Shown here one piece after another: positions 48,216 to 63,050 of a stretch of DNA of 64,000 nucleotides (the stretch's first letter is position 1; each line of letters opens with the position of its first letter). The notes beneath the pieces were generated by a model that worked only from the letters and a program-made list of their open reading frames with translations, did not search any database and was not told the DNA's origin. The DNA lies in assembly GCA_025642065.1 (NCBI GenBank), contig JAODUP010000964.1:62501-126500 (forward strand), given 5' to 3'. The DNA comes from Paralvinella palmiformis. Lineage: Eukaryota > Annelida > Polychaeta > Terebellida > Alvinellidae. The position numbers were made by a program, and so were the translations under genes.

Positions 48216-49199
48216 TCATAAAAAGACAAACGTTCAAGCAGAAAAGCAGTAGCAAGATTTGGATGAATACCAACGTAGATTTCACAAGATATTTTAAAAT
48301 GCATTGTAAAATGCATAGTTCAATGCATTGTTTTCAATATAAGTTTGTTTTATGTAACATTTAGTAATTTACAGCGTTATTTTGTTAACAATGTGCGTTA
48401 TGAAAAAATTATTCCTTACCGTAAGCTTTTGCCATCTGGTGACAGCTGATAACAATGTATTGTGTAATACCACTTTCCATATGATTGGAGTACATGTTTC
48501 TTTCTCTGTACACAGTAAAGATATGTCCGTCCATCACGTTGTTATACTACACTTCTAGTATCCCTTAGCAACGTACACAAATCCACTTGGTACAAACATT
48601 GAAAATGTAGTAATTATGTAGTTGTTAGAGTTATATTAATTATAATAAGGAAGGACTCTGGAAGTGGCACCACATTTATCAACTATTACATGGTCTGCTT
48701 CAGGTGACATATAATTTATGTTGCGAGATAACGTACCCAGGTTGTACACGAGTTGTGCGTATTGTGAGTATTTTCTAATACACCTGATATACGTTTTAAA
48801 GCGTGGTACCCAACAAATGTGTATGCCTGGAGATATGTCTGTATAATACTATAACGTTATATTTTCAGTTTGAAAATAGTACACAATAGGCGCTTTTTAC
48901 TGACTTTGACCTTTGACCTAGTGTTTGTTTACAATTATAGATATGGTAATTTGTTCAAGAATGGCTACATGGAGGGGGGGGGGTTGACAAAAGCTTTGGT
49001 TACTGCTGATGTTCGGTTTTGGTTAACGATCTATTGAACGAGAAGTTTACGTTCTTTGGAAGATCTTTTAGTCACTTTAAAAAAAAACTATGTCGCATTT
49101 TCTTAAATGACGTATATACCACAAGATTAAAGGTTAAACTCTTTGGAGCACTTCGCTACCTGATCAATCAGACTTGTATAAGATTGACTTTAACAACAA

Positions 49200-49441
49200 T
49201 AATGAAAATAAACAAACAACAAACAACAACAACAACAACAACCGAATTACCAGCAGATAAAAACAACAATAGCTGCTCAAGATGTTGCTCTTCTATTACT
49301 TTTACTATTACTGTTACTACTTCCACTACTAATACTCTTAATCCTTCTACTGTTATTACGACAACTACTTCTACTACTACTACTATTATTATTATTATTA
49401 TTATACTACTACTACTACTACTACTAATATTATTATTATTA

Positions 49442-49491
<50 letters not shown>

Positions 49492-49645
49492 CTACTACTA
49501 CTACTACTACTACTGCTGCTGCTCCTGTTGATAATACTTCTACTGATGATGATGATGATGATAATGATGATGATAATGATACTACTACTACTACTACTAA
49601 TATTACTACCACTACTACTAATAATAATAATAATAATAATTACAG
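49200..49645. repeat. trinucleotide-rich tract: (CAA)n, (TAC)n, (TTA)n, (GAT)n, (TAA)n
   Basis: About 430 bases made almost wholly of mixed trinucleotide runs. The 170-codon frame at 49019-49531 is mostly Thr, Ile, Leu and Tyr runs produced by these repeats; only its first ~65 codons are complex and they match nothing I know. Confidence 0.92.
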
Positions 49646-50264
49646 TAATACTTATTTAAAAACATTGTTTATCATATGGAATCACTCATCTGTGATTTAG
49701 TACTGGCTAAGAACATGCCGATATACAGATAAGGTTATTAGGACACTCCATTGTTCTATTATTCATCTTGGTGAAGGAGTTTTGACTGGTTTTTTTAGGT
49801 AATAAATTTATGATAATGTCCAATGAACTACTTACCCTTGTTACAAAGATAATTTGATATCAACTGACTTTAAAAAGACACGATGTCCTCAAATAATGCG
49901 TCCATTATTAGGAAAATTATATTTTCGATGAAAAAAAGGGATCAATAGAGACAATATTTTGTAGAAACAAAGATACAGCAGCCCTCCACTTCCTAATACT
50001 GCCAGGAACAGACAGGATTAAACACGTCACCTCACCAGATAACGGAGTGCATAGGTCAGTGCATGCTTTGTTTAATGTCGGTACTACCTATACCTAGGAT
50101 AGATGGGCAGAGGGACATCCCAAGGAAAATATCCCACAGATATAGGGCACACTCCACTGTGAAACTGGAACGCCCCCTACCGAAAACGAAAATAACCGAT
50201 CTTTCAGAATATATCCTTTGTTCGGATAATCCGTTAACGTAGAGAAGAACCATCGAGGCCAATC

Positions 50265-50475
50265 ATTAACTTGGCTTCATAAGTATAGCTGCCGACGAAC
50301 AATATTTACGGTTCATCCGTCAGGCAGCCAAGGTCTGATCCGGAGCCATCGATTGTATTCCGATTACTGACGTCACCCTTGGCCCTTTCACCAAATAACA
50401 AATGCTCCACCAGTAACCTAGGAACATTAATTGTATCGTCCTCTTACGAAACTCGGTCTGTCATATAGACCCGAC
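50265..50475. repeat. dispersed repeat, copy 1
   Basis: Shares about 200 bases with 63510-63700: cgaggc(c/t)aatc, then attgtattc, cacccttggc(c/t)ctttcac and ca(g/c)ta/gtgacct strings in the same order. Confidence 0.6.
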
Positions 50476-51066
50476 AAATTGACAACGCCGTCCTACATTT
50501 GGCCTCGTTGGGTCATGAGGCCAGTACAGGGAAATAGTTTTCAATTTAATGAAGGAATCGGTACGTCTTCGTTAAATCAGAGGAACTTTCATTAACCAGA
50601 CAAGTATATCTCCATTAACTCCATAAATTAATATTTGTTATTTGCTTGGATTCGTAATTAGAGATTATATATAACAACAAATGCCTTGTTGGTTTATTTT
50701 CAGTCCAGAAAGCGGTGAACGAGAATATAATTTATATTCTGGTTATTACCACAACAAATAGACTGGGAATAATATTGTTGGTTTGCTTCTGAGATACAAT
50801 CTGAGATTTGTCATAAATGGATCGATTAGATGTCAGAACGTATCATGGTTTTAATTAAGTTCAAGAAAAATCAGGAAATAAATACCATTTATTAATTTGT
50901 GAGTTAATTAAATTATAGTTTACTACTAATTTATTATAATACAAAAATGAGTTAGAATTAAGAATATTAGTTATATAGGTAGAGTGGAACCTGCTAATTA
51001 GTTTTAATTAAAGTTATTTCCCCATAAGTACCATAAATTACAGCAGACCGAAATATTTAATATCAA

Positions 51067-51168
<102 letters not shown>

Positions 51169-54100
51169 TTTGTGTGTGATGGCGTCTGCGCACATCGATT
51201 TTTGGGAAGAAATTTGATTTACATGGTTCTGTTTGGGTTATTTTTATTATGTATTTGTGACTTGATGTAGGTTTATCCGTTTGACTGTTTTTTCCTATTT
51301 TTATGTGGGTCTTCGCTTGTTGTTGAATACATAAACATATAATTAAGGATTTAATTCTGTGATGGCACTTTGGTTTATGTTATCGAATGTACATTTGTCT
51401 TATTTCCAAACAGAATAAAGCTAAAATATAACGATAATTTAAATACCTGTGGTGTAATATTTGGTGTTATCATCGTCTTTTAGTCTTCATATTTCATGCC
51501 GTGGTTACTTTGTTATTTACTCAGAGTCCAGTATTCTAGCGAAGCCGGATAACGAATATTTTATTTATGACGTATATCTACCATATGAAATAGATTAATG
51601 CAGATGGAGTGTGTTATCTTCAAATATATAATTCTATTTGTGATGTCATATGTCACCTCACTCAGGAAGAACAAGTCACAGAGAGATATATTTAGCTAAT
51701 GGTCAGGATGGCATAGAGCTTAACGAGATATTTGCGGTCTCGAGAGAAATACTGTTTTCTATTATGAGGATTCGGAGAACAGTAACTAAATATATGACTT
51801 TGGCAAATATGAGAAAGCTACAAATTACCATTATTTAGGAGTTATTAGTTTGTTAATTACAATGTTTATTTAATCTTTAATCTAGCTGTGAGTTTACATT
51901 TAAACTAGACACAGAACAGATCGAGGAAGATTGTGAAACGATAGGTAATATCGCTTTAGATGTTAATATAATTCTATACTATAAAAATCTGAACTCAATT
52001 CCAACCCACCCAATTTTCATATCTAATTGTCTGACTCACTGTTAGCTGATTGTTTCATAATAATGTCCTTCTTAAGCACTTAAATACTCATCCAGACACT
52101 TAGCAATACACACAACTGTAAATAACCAGTTAAGAACTTAATTAACTACAAGTAAACCTATGCATTAAGAAGTAATCTAAAATCTTTCAAAGTCCTTTTT
52201 ATTTATTTTTGAAAATTTGAAATAAATAAGCCAATATATATTTATCTATATAAATAGACTAACTTTCAAGAATATATCGCGCTTCCTCACATACATGTTA
52301 ATCCCTGTGCTTTTTTCCCCAATGATTCAAAGTTGTTGTGCACGTGAAATAAAAAGAAAAGGAATATTAGTTTAATTTGAACCATTAGTAAGCTTCACGT
52401 CCTCAATCAGAATCACAATAAATAAGGTTCCTTCAGACAACAACGTTTCCTAAAAATAACCTTGTTTCAATCTTCTCGTGGTTTTTGTCAAATACTGACG
52501 TTAAAGAAAGCCCCAACTCAGCGGCAACAATTAGGAGTCACGACTGACAGTGTTATCTTTTACCAAATACACTACAGTTGCTTTGGCAGCGAATAACACT
52601 CTCTATTATTACACCATCACGTATTCGTGGCCTGACCTTTTCCTCATCCAGACTTATCTAATTACATTCCCAATCGTTCACTTTGTAGCCAAAAGAAGTA
52701 AAGTAACAAATGATTGCTTGATCTCACGTGAATGGTATCTGTTCTCATCGAGGAGATAATCAGATTATCCTGCATACTAAGGATCTATCGTACAGAAATC
52801 CACGCGAGATTTTTTTTATATAGGCGTAATTAAAATATGTCTCTTATAAGTTGACTACCCGCACTATATTTTAGCTGAGCTCAGGATGGAGGCCAGATAT
52901 AACAAATACTATGTTTAATATACCACATCCAGTATCAAGGGTTTTCGCTGAGTCAAACAGACCTCGTAATGATTAATTTCAGGATAGAGTCATTTCCTGC
53001 CCCCTACCAGGGGAAGTGTTCGTCGGGTTAATTTTTATTTTATGCAGTCTTTATCTGGAAGACTAAATACCTTTTAAGATGCGGCCTAATCACTATATAT
53101 ACAACCCGTCATTTCTGTTTACTGGGTATCAATCTAAACAAAGTTATGTCATTCAGGATCTGTTCAGACTGTAACAAAACCGGTAGTACTGAAGCAAATG
53201 AAAGTTAATGGCTCAATATAGGAGACAATTAGGAAATGGAAACTCTCTGAATGCTATTATTAGAGATAATAAAACAAATAGAATAATATATTGGTGTATG
53301 AGGAATACCTTTTAATTTACCAAATATCACATGAGCTACCATACACTAGCTGTATATAGGGATTTTGGGATACTGTTTTCTTTCCCGAACTCAGCTTAAT
53401 GATGCACATAGAAAATGAGTTATCAAAAACAATATTAAATACATCTGACAGAAATTGTAAAATGCAGTACCAATATTTGCTGAACGTAAATGTTCATCTT
53501 TCAGAAAATGTATTTCAGAATCATTCTAATTATTGAACAACTTCAGATGGAAGTCAAAGTCGTGTGCTATTAGAAATTGCGGCTTTTATTTGATCGGCAC
53601 TTAGTGATGACAGTGATAAATCGGAGACAGTTTTATGAAACACATTTTGCACGTACAATTGTGATCAGTCATTGTCTATTTGTTTAGGTTAGTGATGGAT
53701 CACACGATTTGTCGACATCACATAATTGATACGGTTTAAGGAAGAACGGTAGGTATCTTGTTCTTTTGCATTCCTTAGCATCGCCTGTCTACCAGCAAGT
53801 TTGTGTTGGCTAGTTTATCTTGTTTGACATATTAAGTGTTTTTATCGATCACATAAGATGTTACACGTTCACTCATTTACGAATGTCCAAAGCCGGTTAC
53901 TTATATTGGTTACGGTATTGGACTTGTGCGTATATAATGATGAAGGTTGGAAGGTTTGTTATTTTTGCATTTAGATTAATTACCTGAAACGAGAACAGGT
54001 AAATAACGAACTTGTAAAATTAGTACCATTATCATGTTTATCTGATTGTCTTCCTTCATACATATGATAAATAATTCTTTTGAAATTCGCATCCATCTTT

Positions 54101-54474
54101 ATAACTTGGCATTGTCTTTCTGAAATAACCGCCAGGAATTAAATTAAATTAGAAGGAATTGAATCATTTTGGGTAAAGATAATGTGTATCATTTTCGAAA
54201 AAGGAATTCAGAAATAAGATTGAATATTTGCGGAATTTCAAATGTTTCAAAGTTCCTGCGCACGTGAAATAAAACAAAAATGCATTTAAATCATTTACAA
54301 ACTTCAGGCCGTTAATGAGAACCACAATAAATATGTTTGTTTCAAACAACAAAGTTTCTTTATAAATAATGGTTTTCAAATCTTCTCTCAGTTTTTGTCA
54401 AATATTGCCATTAAAGAAAGTCGCAACTCTCAGTGGCAACAAATATAAGTCAGGACTGACAGTGTTATCTTTCA

Positions 54475-56792
54475 CTTAATATACAACAATATCTTTGGTA
54501 GGGAATAACACCCTCTATACCTCCATCCTGTATTTATGGCCTGACCTTTTTCTCATCCAGACTGATCTAATTAAATCCCTAATCGTTCATCTTGTAGCTT
54601 AAAGAAGCAAAATAACAAATGATTGATTCATCCCATGTAAATGGTGTCTATATTCCTGCAGGAGATAATCAGATTTCCCCACACACTATGCATCTATCGT
54701 ACAAAACCAATTCGACAAGAATTTTGTATATATATGCCTAATTATCATATGTCTTCAAGAAGTTGACCATCCACATTATAATTTAGCTGAGCTCAGTACG
54801 TAGACCAAAGAAAACACATAATCAGTTTAATACACCACATCCAGTATCAAGGGTTTTCATTGGTTCAAACAGACGTTGTAATGATTTCTTTCAGGATAGA
54901 GACGTGTTCTGCCCTCTACCGGCAGAATTGTTCGTCAGATTTATTTTTAATTTATGCAGTCTTTATCTGGAAAGCTATACACCGTTTAATATCTTGTATG
55001 ACTTCTCATAATTACGCTATATAGAAACCGTCATTTCTGTTTACTGGGTATCTATCTAAACAAACATATGCCAATCGGGATCTGTTTAGACTTTAACCAA
55101 CCTGGAATACGGAAGCAAATGCATCCTAATGGGTCAATACAGGAGTTAGTTAGAAAATTGAAAGTCTCTGAAAGCTACTTGTAGGGATAATAAAGTAAAT
55201 ATATTAATATATTGGTATATAAAGAATACCTTTTAATTTACGAAATATTACATGAGGTACTATATTATTTAGTAATTAAGCAGAAGAAAAGTCATACATG
55301 TTACATAGATTACATTCTCTCAGCTAGTGGAAAGTATTTTGTTCCCTATGTGTATAAAACCAGATGCACCTCCTTATTGATGACAATCAGCTTAAGTGAT
55401 CTATAATATAGCTGTAATTAGTGTTGTCCGCACGCGCGCATGCGCACCGACTCACATACGCATATGCACAACCATACTAACAACAAACAAGCACATACAA
55501 CTAATTGAAGAAAAAATTACTAAGTACGAATTTGTTTCTAAGATCTGACATACACTAGTATATTGTGTTTGCATGAGTTATCGAGAACACCTTCTGTATC
55601 TACCTGTGTGTATGCGCGTGTGTGTGTATGTTTGTGTGATGGAGTGGGTATTTATTTGACATTACTCACCGACTCAGTCATTCAGCATCTCACTATCTCA
55701 TTAAAGAACTATTTACCAATCACCCAGTCACCCATTTATTTACAGACTTAACTTGGTAACCTAAGTATTAAATTTAGTCATTTATTCTATCGTTGTTTTG
55801 TGAACTAGTTTTATATAGGAATTTTAGTATGCTGTTTCATTTCCCGAACACCGAGTAATAATACAAATAGAAAATAATTTACCAACGGAAAATATCAAAT
55901 ACTTCTGACAGAAATTGTCAAATGGAATATCAATTTTTGCTGAACATAATTGTTTATTTATTAAAAAAGGTATGTGTGCTGTGTGTGTGCTATTAGAAAA
56001 ATGGCTTTTATTCGATCGGCACTTAGTGGTGACAATGATAAATCGCGGACAGTTTTATCAAACACATTTTGCACGTACAATTGTGATCAGTCATTGTCTA
56101 TTTGTTTAGGTTAGTGATGGATCACACGATTTGTCGACATCACATAATTGATACGGTTTAAGGAAGAACGGTATGTATCTTGTTCTTTTGCATTCCTTAG
56201 CATCGCCTGTCTACCAGCAAGTTTGTGTTGGCTAGTTTATCTTGTTTGACATATTAAGTGATTTTATTGATCACATAATATGTTACACATTCACTCATTT
56301 ACAATGCCCAAAGCCGGTTACTTATATTCGTTACGGTATTGGATTTGTTTGTATATAATGATGAAGGTTGGAATGTCTGTTATTTTTGCAGTTAGAATAA
56401 TTACCTGAAACGAGAACAGGTAAATCACTAACCTGTAAAAGTTGCGCGATTCTGATGTTTATCTGGTGGTCTTTCTTCATGCAAAAATAAATAATTTGGC
56501 ATTCATTTTTGAAAGGGGTATCCAGGAATGTGATTAAATATTTTCGGAATTTCTGATGATTCAAAGTTCATGTGCGCATGAAATAAAAAAGGGATTAATA
56601 ATATGATTTAAAACCTTAGCAAACTCCACGCTCTTAATCAGAATAATAATATAGTTGATTGCTCCAATCAACAAATGCTCCTAAAATAACATTGTTTCAA
56701 TCTTCTCTCGGTTTTGATCAAATACTGATATCAAAGAAAGTCCCAAATTGCTGACAACAATTATAAGTCAGGACTGACAGTGTTATCTTTCA
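54475..56792. repeat. array unit, near-identical pair, member 1
   Basis: Together with 56793-59112 this forms a head-to-tail pair. Differences are about ten in the first 256 bases and only a handful over the remaining 2 kb. It contains a Z-DNA-prone stretch of alternating purine/pyrimidine near 55428-55450. Confidence 0.85.
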
Positions 56793-59112
56793 CTTAATAT
56801 ACAATAATATCTTTGGTAGGGAATAACACCCTCTATACTTCCATCCTGTATTCATGGCCTGACCTTTTTCTCATCCAGAATGATCTAATTACATCCCTAA
56901 TCGTTCATCTTGTAGCTTAAAGAAGCAAACTAACAAATGATTGATTCATCCCATGTAAATGGTGTCTATTTTCCTGCAGGAGATAATCAGATTTCCCCAC
57001 ACACTATGCATCTATCGTACAAAAAACAATTCAACAATAATTTTGTATATATATGCCTAATTATCATATGTCTTCAAGAAGTTGACCATCCACATTATAA
57101 TTTAGCTGAGCTCAGTACGTAGACCAAAGAAAACACATAATCAGTTTAATACACCACATCCAGTATCAAGGGTTTTCATTGGTTCAAACAGACGTTGTAA
57201 TGATTTCTTTCAGGATAGAGACGTGTTCTGCCCTCTACCGGCAGAATTGTTCGTCAGATTTATTTTTAATTTATGCAGTCTTTATCTGGAAAGCTATACA
57301 CCGTTTAATATCTTGTATGACTTCTCATAATTACGCTATATAGAAACCGTCATTTCTGTTTACTGGGTATCTATCTAAACAAACATATGCCAATCGGGAT
57401 CTGTTTAGACTTTAACCAACCTGGAATACGGAAGCAAATGCATCCTAATGGGTCAATACAGGAGTTAGTTAGAAAATTGAAAGTCTCTGAAAGCTACTTG
57501 TAGGGATAATAAAGTAAATATATTAATATATTGGCATATAAAGAATACCTTTTAATTTACGAAATATTACATGAGGTACTATATTATTTAGTAATTAAGC
57601 AGAAGAAAAGTCATACATGTTACATAGATTACATTCTCTCAGCTAGTGGAAAGTATTTTGTTCCCTATGTGTATAAAACCAGATGCACCTCCTTATTGAT
57701 GACAATCAGCTTAAGTGATCTATAATATAGCTGTAATTAGTGTTGTCCGCACGCGCGCATGCGCACCGACTCACATACGCATATGCACAACCATACTAAC
57801 AACAAACAAGCACATACAACTAATTGAAGAAAAAATTACTAAGTACGAATTTGTTTCTAAGATCTGACATACACTAGTATATTGTGTTTGCATGAGTTAT
57901 CGAGAACACCTTCTGTATCTACCTGTGTGTATGCGCGTGTGTGTGTATGTTTGTGTGATGGAGTGGGTATTTATTTGACATTACTCACCGACTCAGTCAT
58001 TCAGCATCTCACTATCTCATTAAAGAACTATTTACCAATCACCCAGTCACCCATTTATTTACAGACTTAACTTGGTAACCTAAGTATTAAATTTAGTCAT
58101 TTATTCTATCGTTGTTTTGTGAACTAGTTTTATATAGGAATTTTAGTATGCTGTTTCATTTCCCGAACACCGAGTAATAATACAAATAGAAAATAATTTA
58201 CCAACGGAAAATTATCAAATACTTCTGACAGAAATTGTCAAATGGAATATCAATTTTTGTTGAACATAATTGTTTATTTATTAAAAAAAGTATGTGTGCT
58301 GTGTGTGTGCTATTAGAAAAATGGCTTTTATTCGATCGGCACTTAGTGGTGACAATGATAAATCGCGGACAGTTTTATCAAACACATTTTGCACGTACAA
58401 TTGTGATCAGTCATTGTCTATTTGTTTAGGTTAGTGATGGATCACACGATTTGTCGACATCACATAATTGATACGGTTTAAGGAAGAACGGTATGTATCT
58501 TGTTCTTTTGCATTCCTTAGCATCGCCTGTCTACCAGCAAGTTTGTGTTGGCTAGTTTATCTTGTTTGACATATTAAGTGATTTTATTGATCACATAATA
58601 TGTTACACATTCACTCATTTACAATGCCCAAAGCCGGTTACTTATATTCGTTACGGTATTGGATTTGTTTGTATATAATGATGAAGGTTGGAATGTCTGT
58701 TATTTTTGCAGTTAGAATAATTACCTGAAACGAGAACAGGTAAATCACTAACCTGTAAAAGTTGCGCGATTCTGATGTTTATCTGGTGGTCTTTCTTCAT
58801 GCAAAAATAAATAATTTGGCATTCATTTTTGAAAGGGGTATCCAGGAATGTGATTAAATATTTTCGGAATTTCTGATGATTCAAAGTTCATGTGCGCATG
58901 AAATAAAAAAGAGAATAATAATATGATTTAAAACCTTAGCAAACTCCACGCTCTTAATCAGAATAATAATATAGTTGATTGTTCCAATCAACAAATGCTC
59001 CTAAAATAACATTGTTTCAATCTTCTCTCGGTTTTGATCAAATACTGATATAAAAGAAAGTCCCAAATTGCTGACAACAATTATAAGTCAGGACTGACAG
59101 TGTTATCTTTCA
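56793..59112. repeat. array unit, near-identical pair, member 2
   Basis: Aligns with 54475-56792 end to end. Single-base changes include one near 58250 and an A insertion near 58211. Its identity with the next unit (from 59113) falls sharply. Confidence 0.85.
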
Positions 59113-59354
59113 CCTAATACAGTATAATTGTTTTAGTATCAAATAACACCCGCTATTTCTCTATCACATATTCGTGGCCTGACCTTTTAATCATCCGGAC
59201 TAATATAATTACATCCGTTATTGTATCTTAAAGAAGCAACTTAACAAATGATTGATTCACCTCATGTAAATGGTGTCTATTTTCCAGTAGTAGATACTCA
59301 GATTTCCTCACACACTAAGCGTCTATCGTACAAAAACCAATTCAACAAGAATGT

Positions 59355-59356
<2 letters not shown>

Positions 59357-59410
<54 letters not shown>
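59357..59410. repeat. (TA)n microsatellite inside the last array unit
   Basis: About 27 TA units, where the other units have only a short tatatata. Confidence 0.97.
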
Positions 59411-59413
<3 letters not shown>

Positions 59414-61646
59414 AATTACCATATGTCCTCTAGAAGTTGATCATCCACACTATATTTTAGGTGAGCTCAGGATAGAGGCCAAATAAAACAAATAGTATGT
59501 TTAATATACCACGTACATTATCAGGGGTTTTCAATGAGTATAACAGAAATCGGAATGATTTATTTCAAGATAGAGTCCTTTCCTGCCCTCTAGCGGCAGA
59601 AGTGATCGCCGAGTTCTTTTAAGTTTTTTGCAGTCTGTATCTGGAAGACTAAACACCTTCTTGAATGTGGCATAGTTTCTTATAATTAATATATATGCAA
59701 ACCGTAATTTCTGTTTATTAGGTATCTATACAAATATATGTGATTCGGGATCTGTTCAGACTTGAACAAACCTGGAGTACTGAAGTAAATGCATGTTAAT
59801 GGGTCGATGGAGGAGATAATTACGAAATATCGAACCTCTCTGAAAGCTACTCCTAGAAATAATAAAGAAAATATATTAACATATTGGTATATGAAGAATA
59901 CCTTTTAATTTACGAAATATTACATGAGCTACTACATTATATAGTAATTAACGAGAAGAAAAGGCATACATGTTACACAGATTACATTCTCTCAGCTAGT
60001 GGAAATGATTTTGTTCCCTATGTGTTTAAAACTGGGTGCACCTTCTTAGAAGTGCCAGTCAGTTTAAATAATCTATCATATAGCTGTTATTAGTGTGTCC
60101 CCGCAAGCGCGTGCGCACACACCCACGGGCACTCAGACTCACACATACATACGCATGAACATAGATGCACGAACATACAGGCACGAATATACAGGCACCT
60201 ACACAAAAATTGGAAATAAATGTATATACGAATTTGTTTCTGGGGTCCGACATACATTAGTATATTGTGTTTGTTTGAGTGAACGAGTACACCCTCTGTA
60301 TATATCAATATGTGTATATGAATGTTTGTGCGATAGATCGGGTATTTATTTAACATCGCTCACCGATTCAGTCATTCAGCATCTCACTCACTCATTAAAT
60401 AACTATTAATCAATCACCCACTGACCTAGACATTTACAGACATAACTTAGTAACCGGAGTATTGCATTAAGGCTAATGTTGTTACGTTGTTTTTGTGAAC
60501 TAGTTGTATTTAGGAATTTTAGGATACTGCTTCGTTTCCCGAACATCCCATAATGATACAAATAGAAAATAAGTTATCAACTGATCATTATCAAATACAC
60601 GTGGGAACAATGGCCTAATTCTACCAGAAATGGCCAAATAGAATATCAATTTTTGCTGAACATTATTGTTGATTTATTAAAAAAGGTGTATTTATGAGTC
60701 ATTGTAATTATTAAACAACTTCAGGTGGACATCAGATGTGTGTTCAGCACTTAGTGGTGACAATGACAAATCAGAGACAGTTTTATCAAACACATTTTTC
60801 ACGTACAGTTATGATCAATCACTGTTTATTTGTTTAGGTTAGTGATGGATCGCACAATTTGTCGACATCAAATGGTTGATGAGGTTTAAGGCAGAACGAT
60901 AGGCATCTTGTACCTTAGTATTACCTGACTAGCAACAATTGTTCTTGGCTAGTTTATCTTGTTTGACATATTAAGGAATTTTATGGATTTTACACATACA
61001 CTCACTTACGTCAGCCCACAGGCAGGTACATATTTGCGTTTGATATTGGATGTGTACGTATACAATGAGGAAGGTTGGAATGTTTGTTATTTTTATTTAT
61101 TTAGATTAATTGCCTGAAACGAGAACAAGGAAATCATGAACCCTTAAAATCAGCATTGTTCTAATGTTTACCCGATCGTCTTACTTAAAGCTAATATTTA
61201 ATAATTCGTTAGATCATCAGCTCTGTCTGTAAAAGGAATCAGGATTTTTCTATTTGCTTCCCGAAGTGTTCCGAATTAGTCAGCATTTATACATGTATGT
61301 ATGAGACAACGAATTAATACCATTATTATGAGGTATTTACTATGAGTGTATGACTGAAATAAGTATATGGCTATATAAATTAGTAAAATACGTCTTAGAT
61401 AGCATTTGATCTAATATTCTTTCATGTTATTGATACCCGTTATTGTTAAGGATATCCATTTTCAGCAATTACCATGAAAAACTAAATTTAATACAAAAAT
61501 AATTGAATCATCTTGGATTAGGATAGGATGTATCATTTTCGAATAAAGGTATCCAGTAATGTTATTATGTTGCTATTTCTTAGAAATTAAATATTCTGTC
61601 AGTTACTTTGTCCAACGAAACTTGACCTTTTCGTGAATTTGATATT

Positions 61647-61649
61647 ATA

Positions 61650-61738
<89 letters not shown>

Positions 61739-61794
61739 ACGAGTGACGAGAGAGAGAGAGAGTAAGAAGAGAGAGATAATCATGGCTGACAGAC

Positions 61795-61825
<31 letters not shown>

Positions 61826-61836
61826 GATGAAGAGAA

Positions 61837-61880
<44 letters not shown>
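61647..61880. repeat. (TA)n, (GA)n, (GATA)n cluster
   Basis: TA run to 61694, GA run to about 61735, GA-rich stretch, GATA units at 61795-61825 and a final TA run at 61838-61880. Frames on the minus strand here are repeat translations. Confidence 0.96.
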
Positions 61881-61882
<2 letters not shown>

Positions 61883-62567
61883 TAATAAATAATGTTTAAA
61901 CCGACTAAATAATCTGATATATAGCTAGTTGTTTCATCCCACTTAATCAATAATTATTGATATCTACATAGTATGTCCATTGTGACATCAACCTCGACAT
62001 ATCACAGCATTTCGTGGCCATTACGGAAATAACAGGTTCATTGATTTGCTGTTTTTCCTAGAACCTACACAATTTTGTTTTCGTGGTATAAATGGTTAAT
62101 TTTGATAACAATCATGTATGATATATGCACATCTTAACATTATGACATTTGCATACACAATAATTTATACTTGCTAGATCAGATGATAAGAAAGTTTTTG
62201 TCACGGTTTTACCCTCAATTGATCATTAGAAAAACAGTTGAAAGAGTGCAAATATTTAACAAAGAGGACTCGACTTTCTCTGATGGGGGACAAGGTTCTA
62301 CTACTTTATTGAATACATGAATTGGTTCCGAAAGAGATGATCAAATTGATCCGTATGCTTCGTACGATGTAAATGTATTCTTCTTTAGATTATCCATGAC
62401 ACCAAAAGATGAATGTTGGCCAGTCACTATTAGTACAAACCTTAGGTTGTTTACTATAACATGGAAATCTACAATATACTATATACTCGACCAATTTTAG
62501 CTAACATACGAAAAGGCAAAATAACGCAATACCATAAAGCCGACGTAATGCTGTTAGAGGAATATAG

Positions 62568-62684
62568 GTGTGTGTGTGTGTGTGTATGTGCGTAATGTTT
62601 GTTTGAGCACCTAGGTGTGTGTGTGTGTATGTGTGCGTGTATGTGCCCAAGTGTGTGTGAGTATTTGTCTGAGCGTATGTATGA

Positions 62685-62744
<60 letters not shown>

Positions 62745-62745
62745 A
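62568..62745. repeat. GT-rich and (TA)n(TG)n microsatellites
   Basis: Several GT runs, then TA at 62688-62718 and TG to 62745. Confidence 0.95.
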
Positions 62746-62974
62746 GGTAGTTATTTACAGCTGGCTGTTTAATTATATACCTGAATCTCTCTCTCCAATT
62801 TCATTCAATTATTATTTGATACACACTCCAGCTATTCATCAACACATTAGGATAATAACACAAGGTAGTCTGACATATTGGCTGCCATCATCAGCGAGTA
62901 TACATCAACGTTATCTGTTGTGTCATATATCGGGTTTCGCTAGTATTATCATTCTCCGTAACGGTTTCTTTTCA

Positions 62975-63050
62975 GGTCGGTGATGGATGAAGCTACTTGT
63001 TGACATCACATGGTTGATGAGGCTGAAGGGATATGCGTAGCTATCTCTGG
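62975..63050. repeat. fragment related to the 2.3-kb array
   Basis: ggtgatggatgaagctact, then ttgacatcacatggttgat and gaggctgaagg correspond to the gtgatggatcacac / gtcgacatcacat region of the array units. It shows that pieces of the unit lie outside the array. Confidence 0.55.

Larger units (their letters stand above)
52318..61580. repeat. tandem array of four about 2.3-kb non-coding units
   Basis: Anchor string tcaaagtt(...)cacgtgaaata recurs at about 52326, 54244, 56561 and 58881; a second anchor, gtcgacatca, recurs at 53711, 56133, 58453 and 60861. The first unit is about 1.9 kb and lacks a segment matching 55262-55805. The last is longer because of a (TA)n tract (59357-59410) and an insertion near 61225-61490. 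Apparent 60-77-codon frames recur only because the DNA recurs. No terminal repeats or transposon genes are seen, so this is a satellite-like or segmental tandem repeat. Confidence 0.9.

Noticed and set aside
49019..49531. 170-codon frame
   Set aside because: Mostly translated trinucleotide repeats (Thr, Ile, Leu, Tyr runs); the complex N-terminal part matches nothing known.
55212..58884. Pairs of identical short frames (64, 62, 64 and 77 codons) that look like conserved small genes
   Set aside because: They recur only because the 2.3-kb DNA unit is duplicated; the older units do not keep the frames.
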